From the NCBI GenBank assembly GCA_021234155.1, contig JAJEKV010000017.1, positions 2,032,820-2,096,819 of the forward strand: a DNA stretch of 64,000 nt. Direction: 5' to 3'. The notes below the pieces were generated by a model. The model saw only the letters and a program-made list of their open reading frames with translations. It had not been told where the DNA came from and ran no database searches. Both the position numbers and the translations under genes were made by a program. Positions 13,085 to 23,410 of the stretch are shown piece by piece (positions within the stretch are counted from its first letter, which is position 1; every line of letters begins with the position of its first letter). Source of the stretch: Isoetes taiwanensis (Eukaryota; Streptophyta; Lycopodiopsida; Isoetales; Isoetaceae).

Positions 13085-13980
13085 TAAGCTAGTTTGGTAA
13101 TCTCCAGCAGTGTATCCCAGTCATCTGACATATACTTTTTGTCATGCTGGCCATGGATTCTGCTATTTTCAAGCTGTTTGCTGATCTCATTGACTCTAAT
13201 TCTTTAATCAATTCACGTTTCTACTTAGAATCCTCTTTCATAAATTCCAATTTCCTTGCTTCATTTTCACCAAAAGGCCATTTTTGTTATGCCACTTGTT
13301 ATATCTTCATCAATATGAACTCTTGATCTTCTCTTTGTTGTAGGCTTCCCAGACACTCCAAGTTGATTGCAAGCAACTGACCTTGGGCTAGCTTCAGAAA
13401 CATTGCAACCACTTGGTGTTTCTTTACCACTATGATCCGTTTAAGCACTTGAAGTATCTTTGCTGCTATTCTTTTCAGTATCAATAGGGCTAATAGGATC
13501 ATCAGGGATTGCTCTAGAATTGTCAAAATCTATAAAGTCTTCTTCTCGAAAAGATGCTTCAATGCCTATTATTTCATAGAATACTTAGGACATAAATTCA
13601 TTTGTATACATTTGAGATTCCTCAAATGCTTCAGGTCCGAAATCTCCATCATCACCTCCACCAGATATATCTCTTTCATGAGTTCATCCCATGCTTCAAT
13701 TCCTCCATGAATTCAAATCATGGCCAATTTGAAGACTTTGCAAAGAGTCCTATCGTAAGCCTCTTTTTTCATCCCCCTCGAACTTGATCCGAAACTTATC
13801 CCATTTGTTTCTCAACTGCCTCAAGTCTTCCAAGCCTTCCATTGATGGTTAAAGTTTGATCATAATTTCTCTCCATTGACTGGGGGAAAGATTAATGTTT
13901 CCATTGTTATGAACTTTATATTATACTCCTTCATTAGAGATAGCATTGTACCAATTGCACTATTAGACCAATCAATTGGT
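13085..13980 (-). pseudogene. Decayed Myb/SANT-like DNA-binding protein remnant
   Basis: Read on the minus strand across several frames: NWSNSAIGTMLSLMKEYN (about 13975-13920), PSQWREIMIKL, then LRQLRNKWDKFRIKF (about 13830-13785). After a broken stretch comes an acidic linker (EDFIDFDNSRAIPDDPI, about 13545-13495) and a basic/coiled segment with WPFGENEARKLEFMKED and ELIKELESMRSANS down to about 13090. The W...W...LRNKWDKF spacing fits the plant Myb/SANT-like domain found in L10-interacting MYB proteins and in the accessory protein of PIF/Harbinger transposons. Stops and frameshifts interrupt every part, so it is a pseudogene. Host-gene or transposon origin cannot be told, and no matching transposase is seen nearby. 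Confidence 0.5.
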
Positions 13981-14229
13981 CTCTCTCTTTTTTTTTTTTT
14001 TTTGCTTTGGATTGCATCGGACTAATTATCATGAACAATCAATGCCAAAAGAATTTTCTAAGGGGCATCGACTCATTAGGATTTGTGGAAAATGCCTTTC
14101 TCTTCTTCCTTGGATTGCTATCTTTTTGCATCTTGAGGCTAAAAACTGATCTCCGATACAATTGGTCCCGAAACGTGTCCAACTATTTTCTTAGGCCTCT
14201 TTGAAGGCAATTTTTTGAACCGATATGTC

Positions 14230-16420
14230 CCAACCTTGAGAACAATTTTTTTTTTTATCATGGCTGGGTCGTTCCCTTTCTTGGGCTATTGGTTCCTTCA
14301 GTATGGTTATATGGGATTTTTTTCGGCCTCCAAATTGTTAGGATTCTTTAATCGGTTGTCTTCTTCTTAACCTAAGTTATTATTTGCCTTAGTGGTTAGT
14401 TTCTTTGATAGTAATGTCGCCTTTATTGCCCTTTCCCCGCTTGCCAAGTCATCCGGTTTCTTGAAATTTTGGAGTGCCTCGTCTGTCAGTCCTCTTCTTT
14501 CATTAAGTTTTCCCCTTCATACCTTCTTCCGCTTTGGTTACTTGCATTCTCTTTCTTCAACGTTTCCTTCTCCATTTCTCCAGCTTTCTTCAAAGGTATT
14601 TCTTGAGGTTCTTTTTTCGTGATTTGCTTAGGTAGATCTTTTTGTCTATGCTTCTGACTTTGCATTCCATTTTTTTACGCTTGCTTCGAATTTCTATTGT
14701 CTGCTTGGTACTTATGTCTATAACTCTTTCCTCTCTGATTTCACTTTAATTTGTTGAATTTCTTCCTCCCTTTACCTTCCTTGAACTAATTGTTAACAAT
14801 CTGCTTTTGTTGTGCTGGTTTCTTTGCCAAGGGGTGGCGTGCTGGATATGGTTTTTTCCTTGCTATATTTCTCCTTTTTCCTGCATGTACCTGCTGCAGT
14901 AGGCTTATCCTGTGCTCTTTTGCCCAATGGAAATTTGCTTCTTTGTTTTGCCTTTATGCCTAGCTTGTGCCAATTTATTTATGCTTTGTCTGATCTTTAC
15001 TTCCTGCCTTTAGCTACTCTAGTAGGCATTTCCTATGCCTAGTTTTCTAATTGCTCTATGCTTCCATTTTCTGCACTTTCACTTATTTTATTTGCTTGAG
15101 TTGCTTAGACCTCTTAGCTCTTGTTGCTTCTTATTTTTTCTGTAACTTTTTCCTTTTTTCCTTTGTGCCTTTGCTGACTTCGTCTGATATGCTATCTTCT
15201 ACTTTTTGCTCTATGGTTTTATTTTTCTTTAATTTAATGCACTTCTTGTGCCTTCCGTTTCCAATGGCAGTGTAGTTCTAATTGTCTAGGCTCCTCTGAG
15301 CAAAATTATTCTGATATTGCTTTCCATTTTTCTTTGACTGCTTCTGCAGTTCATTTGCTTGCTTGCTTGTTTTTTTCTGTTCTCCTTCCCATTTGGTTTC
15401 ACTTTAGCATGTTAATTTCCATCCTCCCTTTTCCTTTCTTGAACCTTTTATTAACTATTTCTTATGTTGTAATAGTTCCTTTGCCAGTTTCTGTGTGCTG
15501 ACTGTGGCTGCTCTTTCCCTTGCTATTTTTGGTCTTTAGTTCCTGCGGGTATATACTGTAGTAGACCTCTCCTATGTTCTCTTGTCTTATGGCAGGTTTA
15601 GCTTTTACTGAAACTTGTGAATTGAGTCATGTTCACAATTGTGGCTGGTATTTCTCCATTGAACTGAGTTCTAGACATGTCCAATGTCTGATTTTCATCC
15701 GTCCTTATGCCTATATTACCTGGTTTCTTTCCGTTGTTCTTGTTTCCTACCAGACATAAGTACCTTTGTGGGCTGAAAGCATCTGCACCAGCATTTGGTC
15801 CACCTCCAGTATTTTCTATGCTCGTGATTTCTTTCTCCGATATTTCTATTGTGGACACTAAACCTTGATCTACAGACCAGTGCCATAGAGGTATGTATGG
15901 CCTTTGTTGCTGTCACTATCCATGCTGAAATGTTCCTGTAAGCTGTTTATTTTCACTGTTGTTTATCCACCTTGCCTTTGCTGATGTTGTTCAAAGTTCT
16001 GCCCTTCTTTGCAGCTATTAAAAGGCTTGTTCAGAGTTGTTGTCTCTTTGCATGTATATTTTTTCCTTTTTCCTTGTATAAGTGTTTTACTTGCATTGAC
16101 TTTTTCTGCTTTTTTGCTTTTTATATTTTCTGTATGTTATCCATCTGTACTAACTTTGCTGATTTTCCTTGTTTGAAATTCTGCCTTTCTTTGCATCTTG
16201 TTGCCAGGTTAGGTTTTCGTGTGCCTCTTTAATGTTTGTTTAAGTTCCATTTTGCTGTACTACAGAGCTTTTGTTGACTTCCTCCCCTGCACTTTGTTTA
16301 ACTTGTGCATTTGATCTCTTACTTTTTCCTTTTCAACATGTATGCTTGTTGTGTATTCCATTTGCTGATGTAGCTGACCGATACTGGTAAGTGTTTCTCC
16401 ATTTTAGTTCTTTTCTTTTT
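14230..16420. repeat. Pyrimidine-rich block with diverged long tandem repeats
   Basis: The plus strand is dominated by T and C. One segment recurs at about 14740-14940 and again at about 15400-15600. Shared landmarks in order are TTTCACTTTA, a CCTCCC...CCTT...CTTGAAC stretch, TTTCTTTGCCA/TTCCTTTGCCA, CCTTGCTAT and GTAGACC/GTAGGCTT, giving a period near 0.65 kb. A shorter repeat (TTTGCTGAT...TTCTGCC.TTCTTTGCA) occurs near 15978 and 16155. Open frames on the plus strand are long only because stop codons need A. No gene is called. Confidence 0.6.
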
Positions 16421-17176
16421 CATGGCTTTGTGTTTTCTTTTGAGACAACCACCGCTTCTTTGTTGTGTGCCCAGTCTTTGTCTTTGTAGTGTCTGAAATG
16501 CTTCTTTATTGCCACTTCGTTATCATTAGCAGCTACCTTGTGCATACACACAAGACTGCTATGTATAAATACAAGCAGTAAGGAATTTCATTTCTACCCT
16601 AGTGAATTGAACACTACTTTAAGCTTGCTAGTAGAGATATTCTAAGAGATTTATTCTGAAAAAGTATGATGTTATCATTCTTAAAGTTTCATGCTTTGAT
16701 CTGTATTTTAGCTTTGACATGGATAACAACTGGGTGGTGGCTATGACACCTGCAGTTCCCAGGTCTAGTTACTATTATTATACTAACTTAAGCTCCTGGA
16801 TGGTCTGCAGGTACCACGCCTCTACCCTTGAGCAAAAATGTAGATACATGCATTGGAAATTAAGGATGTGGTGAGATCCTTCTTGTAATGTATATAAACT
16901 TATTGAATTATACCATGCTGCCAACATATAGTGACTTTGGACTGGATGAAACTACGCAACATGTAATGTTAGGATATTTTATGATTCCAAATGCTATTTT
17001 ATGATTCCAGGTGATGTATTTGTTCCGTGATCAGGATATGAATTTAAGTGGCTCTTTCCACGGGGGTTTTTTCATCCCAGTGGTAGAGATACATTGTACA
17101 GGGTTTCTGTGGTTTTATTTTGTGTTTGGAAACTTTCCGCTATATTGTAAAACCGTCTCATAGGCCAGTTGGTCTC
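16421..17176. other. Non-coding, nothing recognised
   Basis: AT-rich sequence without convincing frames, repeats or RNA genes. Its right end (from about 17120) merges into the conserved LINE-type 3' tail at 17177. Confidence 0.35.
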
Positions 17177-17216
17177 CGTGGACGTTAAAATATACTTCCT
17201 TCCTTCCTTCCTTTCT
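17177..17216 (+). mobile_element. LINE-family 3' tail motif with CCTT repeat
   Basis: The sequence GTGGACGTTAAAATATACT is followed directly by a TTCC/CCTT repeat. The same GACGTTAAAA-(C)T-pyrimidine junction occurs at 39540-39563 and 40304-40326 inside a chain of LINE copies. I read it as the 3' end of another copy of the same system. The upstream body is too diverged to align by eye. Confidence 0.5.
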
Positions 17217-17910
17217 CAAACTCTAGGTTGTCCAGTCGTTACAGACAAAAATAACGATTCGGACCGATTCTGCTTCACAAACACTCATTGGGAGTTTCGT
17301 GCGGACCCAACTATTGTTTAAATTGGTATACCCCTGTAATCCGCTTCTATCGCACACTAGAATCAGCGGATAATCGATGCCGTGTTTTACGCCCTTCTTT
17401 GCTTGTAGCTCCCAGAAATTCGTACCGGTGAATCATGCTTCAACTTCGAGCTTCAAAATGGACCAAAAACAATTCAAATCATGCCTTAGATGAATCAAAA
17501 GAGTTTACATAGAAATTGCCATGTTTTGGGTTCCGGATCAATTCCACTTTGCTGCCAAATGGATTTAGTTTTGCTTCGTAGTCGCAAATCATCCCATGTG
17601 TGGCCCCTACCGTGTGTGGAAAATCCAGATTTATGCGAAGTTTGCATCTATCCTATAAGTTCTTCGAAATTGAATTTGCACAGAGCTGACCCCAAGCTCT
17701 GTTACACCAACTCGAATAACTTGGTCGTTAAATTTTTACGGGAATAGATGACATTTTCGGAGGGTACTTCCCTAACTACAAAAAGAGCAATGGAAAACCC
17801 CCTAAGGGCTGTTAGAGGCAAAATGTCTGTCAGGGGGAGAGTAAAAAAATTGTCTCTCCCCCTATCTCTCGTCATCTTCCATCTCTCATGATCTCTTGTC
17901 ATGCATGTAG
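17217..17910. other. Non-coding, possible LTR debris
   Basis: No gene. CCAGTCGTTACA near 17231 and the TTGGTCGTTAAATTTTTACG stretch near 17721 have the flavour of plant Ty3/gypsy LTR ends, but no matching pair or target duplication is visible. The 85- and 66-codon frames here are not supported. Confidence 0.3.
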
Positions 17911-17948
17911 CCTCTCTCTCTCCCTCCCTCCCTCCCTCCCTCCCTCCC
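17911..17948. repeat. CT/CCCT microsatellite
   Basis: A (CT)n run passes into (CCCT)n and stops directly at the 5' end of a truncated LINE copy (17949). The same arrangement occurs at 31687/31688, 39610/39611 and 40356/40357. Confidence 0.97.
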
Positions 17949-18880
17949 AGAAAGTGGCGGGGTTAATAGGGTGATTCCAATTCACAAAGTAGGTGATAAA
18001 AGCGACCCCAATAATTCTGTAATGATTATGGTGAGTAATTTATTTTGCGAAACTCTACGCTTCTATCATAGAGTCCAAGATCGGTGGGTGGATGAAAAGC
18101 ACAATGTCAGAGCCAAAGGCCAAGCAGGTTTCAAACCTCGGAGATCTACCATAGACCATTTAGTCACATTCCGGGCCATGATAGACTCTGTAAAAGGGAA
18201 AAGAAAACCGCTCTTTGCTACTTTTGTAGACTGCACCAAGGCATTTGACACGGTGTGCAGGAGCAACTTGTGGGATCTCTTGGAAAGGATAAAGGTGCCA
18301 ACAGTAACACGAGAGATGCAAAAAGATGTTGTATGAGAAGGTATGGGTGCAACTTTCCTTTACTTTTCTTAGTGAATGTAAGGACAAGGTTGATAGTAAT
18401 ATTGGAGTCAAGCATGGGTGTCCGGCATCCCGACTTTGTTTGGGATATTCATAGATGAGCCGGAAAAGTGGGTGACAGATTCAAAGGGGGAGGGGCACTC
18501 CACTAGCAAAGTTATGTTATTCTTCTTTTGCTCTCTGTGATGACATTGTTATGATAGCGAGGAGCAAGGAAGAGATGCAGAAACATCTTGATACCCTGGC
18601 TGCTTTTTGTGATGCCAAGGGTTTGCGTGTAAACCTTAGCAAAACCAATGTGGTGATTTTTGGTACAAATCTGGACAAGAACTATGAGTTTTACTATAAA
18701 GATAATCAGGTAGTGATCTCGCCATCCTATAAGTATTTGGGGCTGATTGTGGACAAGCACTTTAGATGGAACCAAACCGTGGAACAAAGAGTAAACGGAG
18801 GACTCAAAGCCTTTTTTGCAATGCAGAGAAAATGCGTAAAGGCAAACATTTGGAAATTTATATTAGTTTAGCTATGGAAC
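17949..18880 (+). mobile_element. LINE copy A: truncated, frameshifted reverse transcriptase
   Basis: The copy starts inside the RT domain. Readable blocks: VIPIHKVGDKSDPNN (about 17970), RAKGQAGFKPRRSTIDH (about 18110), FVDCTKAFDTVCRSNLWDLL (about 18225), then after a frameshift NIGVKHGCPASRL (about 18400), IFIDEPEKW, and the active-site region, read FALCDDIVMIARSK (about 18530), where a short insertion splits the FADD box. The end reads KTNVVIFG, SYKYLGLIVDKHF and VNGGLKAFFAMQRK. The order matches non-LTR retrotransposon RT. At least three frameshifts make it dead. It begins directly after a CCCT array and lacks the C-terminal GRW/CCHC part. Confidence 0.93.
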
Positions 18881-18939
18881 TGCAACAAGGTTCAACCTTT
18901 GCTTCACTGAAGAATTGAGACTAGTCATAAAAGACCATG

Positions 18940-19145
18940 CAATACTGAAACATAAGGGCATTTTGGGAATTTGGAGGAAACGTAAGGGCATTTGAAGAAT
19001 TAACATAAATCTTAAGGGTATTTGAATAATTTTCAAAAACACAAAACACATTGTGCATTGACCAAGGGCATTTAGTGAAACGATAAAAAGTCAGGGGCAT
19101 CTTGTGAAATTTAGCAAAACGTAAGGGCATTTTGTAATTTTTCCA
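18940..19145. repeat. Imperfect tandem repeat with AAGGGCATTT core
   Basis: About six diverged units of roughly 27-45 bp share (C)RTAAGGGCATTTTGNGAA. Examples start near 18953, 18980, 19012, 19063, 19090 and 19122. No coding frame. Confidence 0.75.
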
Positions 19146-20212
19146 TAAATATATGTGTCAACAAATATTCTTTCTATAGATTTTTGTACGTACCGGCACT
19201 TTTCCTAGCAAATCTCAACTGTACCAGCTACATGTACAGGCTTATTATAGGACAGTTTCTATGAAAAATTTTGTGTACCAGGAACATAGAAATTTGTACC
19301 GGCAAAATTGGCATGCGTAGGACTTTCCCCACCATTGATTTTAAACCCCTCCCCTTTTAGCAATACTATTAATGCTTTGAAAAATCACCAAAAAGCTCGG
19401 GCAATTGCTTACGAGAGCATGTATAGGGCACATCGGGCTGGGCAGTAACTAGTGTACCCCAAGTTTGGCAAAACCTCAGGCTTGACTTTGACAAAGTTTA
19501 TGAAATGTTTTTTACCTTACAAATCATGCACACGTTGGGCTTTAGGCCCATCTTTTGCGAAAGAGCGTGGAAGTCAGGGCTCGAAAATAATGATGCCCTT
19601 AACCAGTAAAAATGCCGCCTTGTATTTCAGACAAGTTAATAAGTTATACAAGTTAATATTTCTATTATAACAAGTATTATTATAATGTAACGGATGGTTG
19701 TTCCACATTCAGCCCTCTTATCCAATAGACATGTGACATATGTCCTTCTTTCAAACACAGAAATTCGTCCTTCATACATTGTTTCGTAATCCTTGTTCCA
19801 TGACGAGCACCAAAAGATTCCTTCAGGCCAATTCTCATAAAGTCATGGTATCAAGTATTCTATTGTTTTTGAAGTAGCAATTTTGATTGGCTATGGAAAC
19901 ATGACTTAGAAATATAATTTAAGCCACTCCACCCTCTGGCCATGGAGGGCAACCCTCGTCTGCAAAAGACTTTTTTTTTTTTTTTTTTTTTTTGTGGGGG
20001 TGATGAATCATATTAGGTTATTGGTTGTGGACGTTTGAGTCTCAACAGCATAAGCATACCATACCACATCATAGTCATACTGTCTAACATGACTTAAAAC
20101 TATATGAGGCCAAACCAACATAATATCTTGGGAGTAAAGAAATTGATTTGAATGGCCCTTTTGGGAGGTCGGGCTGGGGGGAGGAGATGGTAGATTAACA
20201 AAAAAGAAGTAA
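19146..20212. other. Non-coding, with long T-run and a dispersed-repeat fragment
   Basis: No gene seen. A T-run of more than 20 bases lies at about 19972-19993. Just left of it (19931-19960) is ACCCTCTGGCCATGGAGGG followed by CAACCCTC, a motif that recurs at 61017-61043. Confidence 0.45.
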
Positions 20213-20310
20213 TTGTATTATGTCGTCGTTTCCATTGTTAAAAGTGTTCTCATTAAGATACTGAATTATTTTAGTAGGGATTCAAGTCCCAACAAACTGG
20301 CAAGAGTCTG
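20213..20310 (+). mobile_element. SINE-like copy, diverged
   Basis: The stretch TTAAGATACTGAATTATTTT and the following AGTAGGGATTCAAGTCCC match the better copy at 20945-21040 in order and spacing. GGGATTCAAGTCCC has the form of a Pol III B box (GWTCRANNC). The A-box side is weak, and no poly(A) tail or target duplication could be placed. Confidence 0.45.
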
Positions 20311-20944
20311 TCACAACAAAATCATACCTTACCATGCCCCACGTCATATAACATGTTTCAAAACCACAGGCAATTCAAATCATAATGAACATTTTTCAAG
20401 TATGTTTGTTTGAAATATTAACGTATATGTATCATTTGGCTATATGATACAACATATCTCAACTTGTGGAACCATGCCCCATAAATAAGGATCACAATCT
20501 ATGAATCATTTTAGAATTATTAAATGTAATGATTTAACCTAGTAACTTAAACTCAGAGATAGGTACGAATTGTTACTATTCATTTAAGACCATGGAGATG
20601 GAACTATGAAGGATGATAATAGTGCGCTCATAGAACCATGCTAGAGCTATAATAATGTGCAAGGTTGCACCAAGTATTATGATCAAGATAAGGGGACTTG
20701 AATGTGCTTCAAAAGGAACTGAGAATGTCAGTTTGATGGAAAGATAGATCTAACAGAGATATGTGCAGATTTAGAAGCAACTAGAGAAGGCTTATCTGGA
20801 TACGTAGCAAAATAACAGAGGGTTCCAGGAGGATTTGATATGGATCTAAAAATAACAATTCTTGAAACCATAGACCATATATCCCTAAAACAACTAAATC
20901 GGTTGTTATAAAAAAAAAACATAGATTCAAGATAAAAAATAACC
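20311..20944. other. Non-coding between SINE-like copies
   Basis: No gene recognised. Frames here are short and match nothing known. Confidence 0.35.
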
Positions 20945-21130
20945 ATATTAGCTCACTGGATACATTGGTTAAAGTAGTTTTATTAAGACATTGAGTTATT
21001 TTGGTAGAGGTTCGAGCCCCCGTGTTCCATATTCTAAAATCTTAGGCAAAGCCGTATAGGGGTTCGATATTCCCTCAAACCTTAGGTGAAATCGTATTTC
21101 ATATTTTAAAATCATAGGCGTCTCCAATCA
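20945..21130 (+). mobile_element. tRNA-derived SINE-like element
   Basis: TTAGCTCACTGGATACATTGG (20948-20968) resembles an A box (tRNA-like TAGCTCAGTGG). AGAGGTTCGAGCCCCCG (21006-21022) is a near-perfect B box about 60 nt downstream. This layout is that of the Pol III promoter at the 5' end of tRNA-derived SINEs. The 3' part has two diverged copies of a CTTAGGYRAARCCGTAT-like phrase. The 3' limit and target duplication are uncertain. It is not a tRNA gene, because the rest does not fold as a cloverleaf. Confidence 0.55.
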
Positions 21131-21261
21131 TAAATGACTATAAGCGAAACGAGAGCTTCCCAGAGGCCTCAACATACGATCTGGGTCGTAGGATCGACGA
21201 ATCCGACGACTGTGATAGTCTAAGGTGCACCTCATTTAGAATGTTAAAATATTACATATTA

Positions 21262-21740
21262 TAAAGGTGTTTTTTGATATGAAGACCTTGTCTACACTCA
21301 TTGGGACTGTGCCAAATGACGGGGATCGCGATGAAAGATTAGCTCGAACTGAAGTTGAGCAGAAGAAATTTATGGAAGAAGAGGAAGAAAATGCCTTTAA
21401 AGTCTTGATGGCCAAGAAAGCTAAAGGCAAAAGTGAGTACAAAAGTGGAAGTACAAAGTCTGCAAATGTGGCTTTTGGTCCATGTTGTTTATGTGGAGAA
21501 ATTGGGCACATAAAGATCTATTGCCCCAATGGATCTAAAATGATAACTTGCTATACTTGTGGAGGTACCAGTGCTTGCCCTTCACTTAACGGTGCTACAG
21601 GCAGAGGAAGAGGTAGAGGGCTACGTGGCAGAGGAAGAAGAGAGTGAGGAAGAAGAAGAAGAAGAAGTGGATGAAGAGGTTGTTGAGGTAAGACCTTGTA
21701 TGTTGCTTTCTCATTATTGGGAGATCCCGCTTAGGGAGGC
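21262..21740 (+). pseudogene. Retroelement gag-like fragment with zinc knuckle
   Basis: A frame from 21267 reads TLSTLIGTVPNDGDRDERL, a Glu-rich helix (EQKKFMEEEEENAFKVL), a basic KKAKGK segment, then CCLCGEIGHIKIYCP, which is a complete CX2CX4HX4C zinc knuckle. It is followed by a damaged second knuckle (CYTCGGTSACP, histidine lost), an RGRGRG tract and, in the next frame, a Glu-rich stretch. Such proteins bind retroelement RNA. It may be the gag of a Ty1/Ty3 element or ORF1 of the LINE that follows. The switch to LINE sequence at about 21740 has no clean boundary. Confidence 0.6.
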
Positions 21741-22510
21741 CTTCACGCATGGCAAGCTTTCCTCAGAACTGGTGGTTTGATGCTGAACGTAAGGAACTTA
21801 AACGCTTTCTTCGACTAGTCGCTGATCCTGCTTTGCAAGTACAAGCGATCAAACAATACTACACTTTCATCAAATGCAATAAGGCCCAGTACATTGCGAG
21901 GCATCAATGGGAAATATTTTACCTCCTTGGTCGTCACCCCAAGACATTCTAGAGAAGAATACTACAAAATCCTCTGCAGCCTACAAGGAACATCTCTTAC
22001 GAATAGTAGGTACAGTACCTGATGCAACTCTACGATCTACTTGGAATTTGACTTGAGGTACCCCCACAGATGGGTCCCCCACTAGTAGTCACAGGGGCGA
22101 GGGTTGCTCAGGGCTTGCAGCATCTCGCCAATGGCAAGGCTGCAGATCTAGACGGAATGCAAGCAGAGCTGCTTAAGTGGGCAGGGCCATAGATCGTCCC
22201 CTTTTTAACTGAGATGTTCAATAGGGCACCTTCATGAAGGCTTTCCCCCATAGTGGACTACCAATAGAGTAGTTCCCATCTATAAGGCAGGAGATCCTTA
22301 CTATCTAGCCAACTATTGTACGATCATGGTAAGCCCGTTGTCTGTAGAACTGTTGGCTGGCATATTGGAGCAGCAATTGACAGCGTGTGCAGAGGAAATA
22401 GAGGTCCGAGCCCTCACACATACGGGTTTTAAGATCTGACACTCCACCATTGATCATATTTTTATCTTGCAGGCATTGATAAAAGACAGCAGAAATCACC
22501 GGCGTAACCA
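21741..22510 (+). mobile_element. LINE copy F: linker and start of RT, heavily decayed
   Basis: WWFDAERKELKRFLRLVADP (about 21770) and IARHQWEIFYLLGRHPKTF (about 21895) correspond to SWFDKECRDAKFQW and FIRKRQEDLCFKFLAEPKSF in copy E. These belong to the linker between endonuclease and RT. VAQGLQHLANGKAADLDG (about 22100) corresponds to VAEGIKHLANGKAKDVAG in copy E. Further weak RT similarity runs to about 22510, through several stops. It is a plus-strand member of the same family as copies A-E, truncated at both ends. Confidence 0.75.
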
Positions 22511-22549
22511 CCTCGAGCTACATAACCCACAGATTGATTGGCATATTAG

Positions 22550-23371
22550 ATCTTTTTAGTTTGTTGGTTCTAGTTCTAGTTCCAGTTCATCTGCAGTTTA
22601 TGCCTCTGCAACGGCATCTATTTCAGTCCATACAGTATCGTGGACTCCTAATTCTGTTCTTGATGATATTCCAGTTCCTGTTTCTGCTCGATGCCCTGAT
22701 TCGGCTCTTATCTCTGCTCCAATTCATGCCATAGATTCTGACCATGTTTTAGATGATGCTCCTCCTCTTGATCCTGTTCATGTCCAGGTTTCTATTTTTG
22801 TGGAGGCTCTCTCACGCCCTCAGTTTCGTATCTCAAAGATTTCTTTTGCGAGTTTATTAAATCTAGAAGGCAAGATCCAAGTTCAATATTTGCAATCCAG
22901 GTTCATCCATCGGCTAGCTTCGCAGCAGTGAAATTTCTCCAAGACTTCCATATGGCAATTTCCCCGATGCTTTTGACAAAGTGAAGGCCAAGAAACTCCT
23001 CGAGCATCGTCGATGTGATTGTCTTATTAATTTACAGCCCGAGACAATACCGCCATATGGTCTGATATATGGTCTATCTCCTGCTGAGTTGAAGGTTTTG
23101 CGGGATTATATTGAGGATAATTTAGCTGCTGGCTTCATTCGACATTCTCAGTCCCCTGCTGGAGCACCCATATCCATATCCTTTGTCAAAAAGAAGGATG
23201 ATTCTCTGCGCCTCGTCGTGGGATCACAGTGCCGAATTGCTATCTGCTTCCACTAATTCCAGAGTTATTAGAGCGGCTCCAGGGTGCATGCTATTTTACG
23301 AAGATTGATCTAAGGGTGTCTACAATCTCATCCGGATCCGAGAGGGTGATGAGTGGAAGACTGAGATGTTC
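22550..23371 (+). mobile_element. Ty3/gypsy polyprotein fragment: linker and N-terminal RT
   Basis: A Ser/Pro/Asp-rich open frame (22561-22932) precedes the RT start: VKAKKLLEHRRCDCLINLQP (about 22981), YGLIYGLSPAELKVLRDYIE, AAGFIRHSQSPAGAPI, FVKKKDDSLRLVV. Then, after a frameshift, VPNCYLLPLIPELLERLQGA and CYFTKIDLR (to about 23313), and in another frame YNLIRIREGDEWKTEM (to 23370). These are the ordered N-terminal blocks of Ty3/gypsy RT. The copy stops before the YxDD box, directly at a 15-bp-arm inverted repeat (23367-23410). Confidence 0.93.
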
Positions 23372-23410
23372 CACTAAAATATACGGTATAAATACATATA
23401 TTTTAGAACA
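23367..23410. repeat. Inverted repeat at the Ty3 RT break
   Basis: The left arm contains TGTTC, two extra bases, then CTAAAATATA; the right arm is TATATTTTAGAACA. The pair forms a stem of about 15 bp with a 13-base loop that includes TATAAATA. It lies exactly where Ty3 similarity stops. Confidence 0.8.

Noticed and set aside
20948-21022. tRNA gene
   Set aside because: A and B boxes are present but no cloverleaf can be drawn and the 3' part is not tRNA-like; a SINE fits better.
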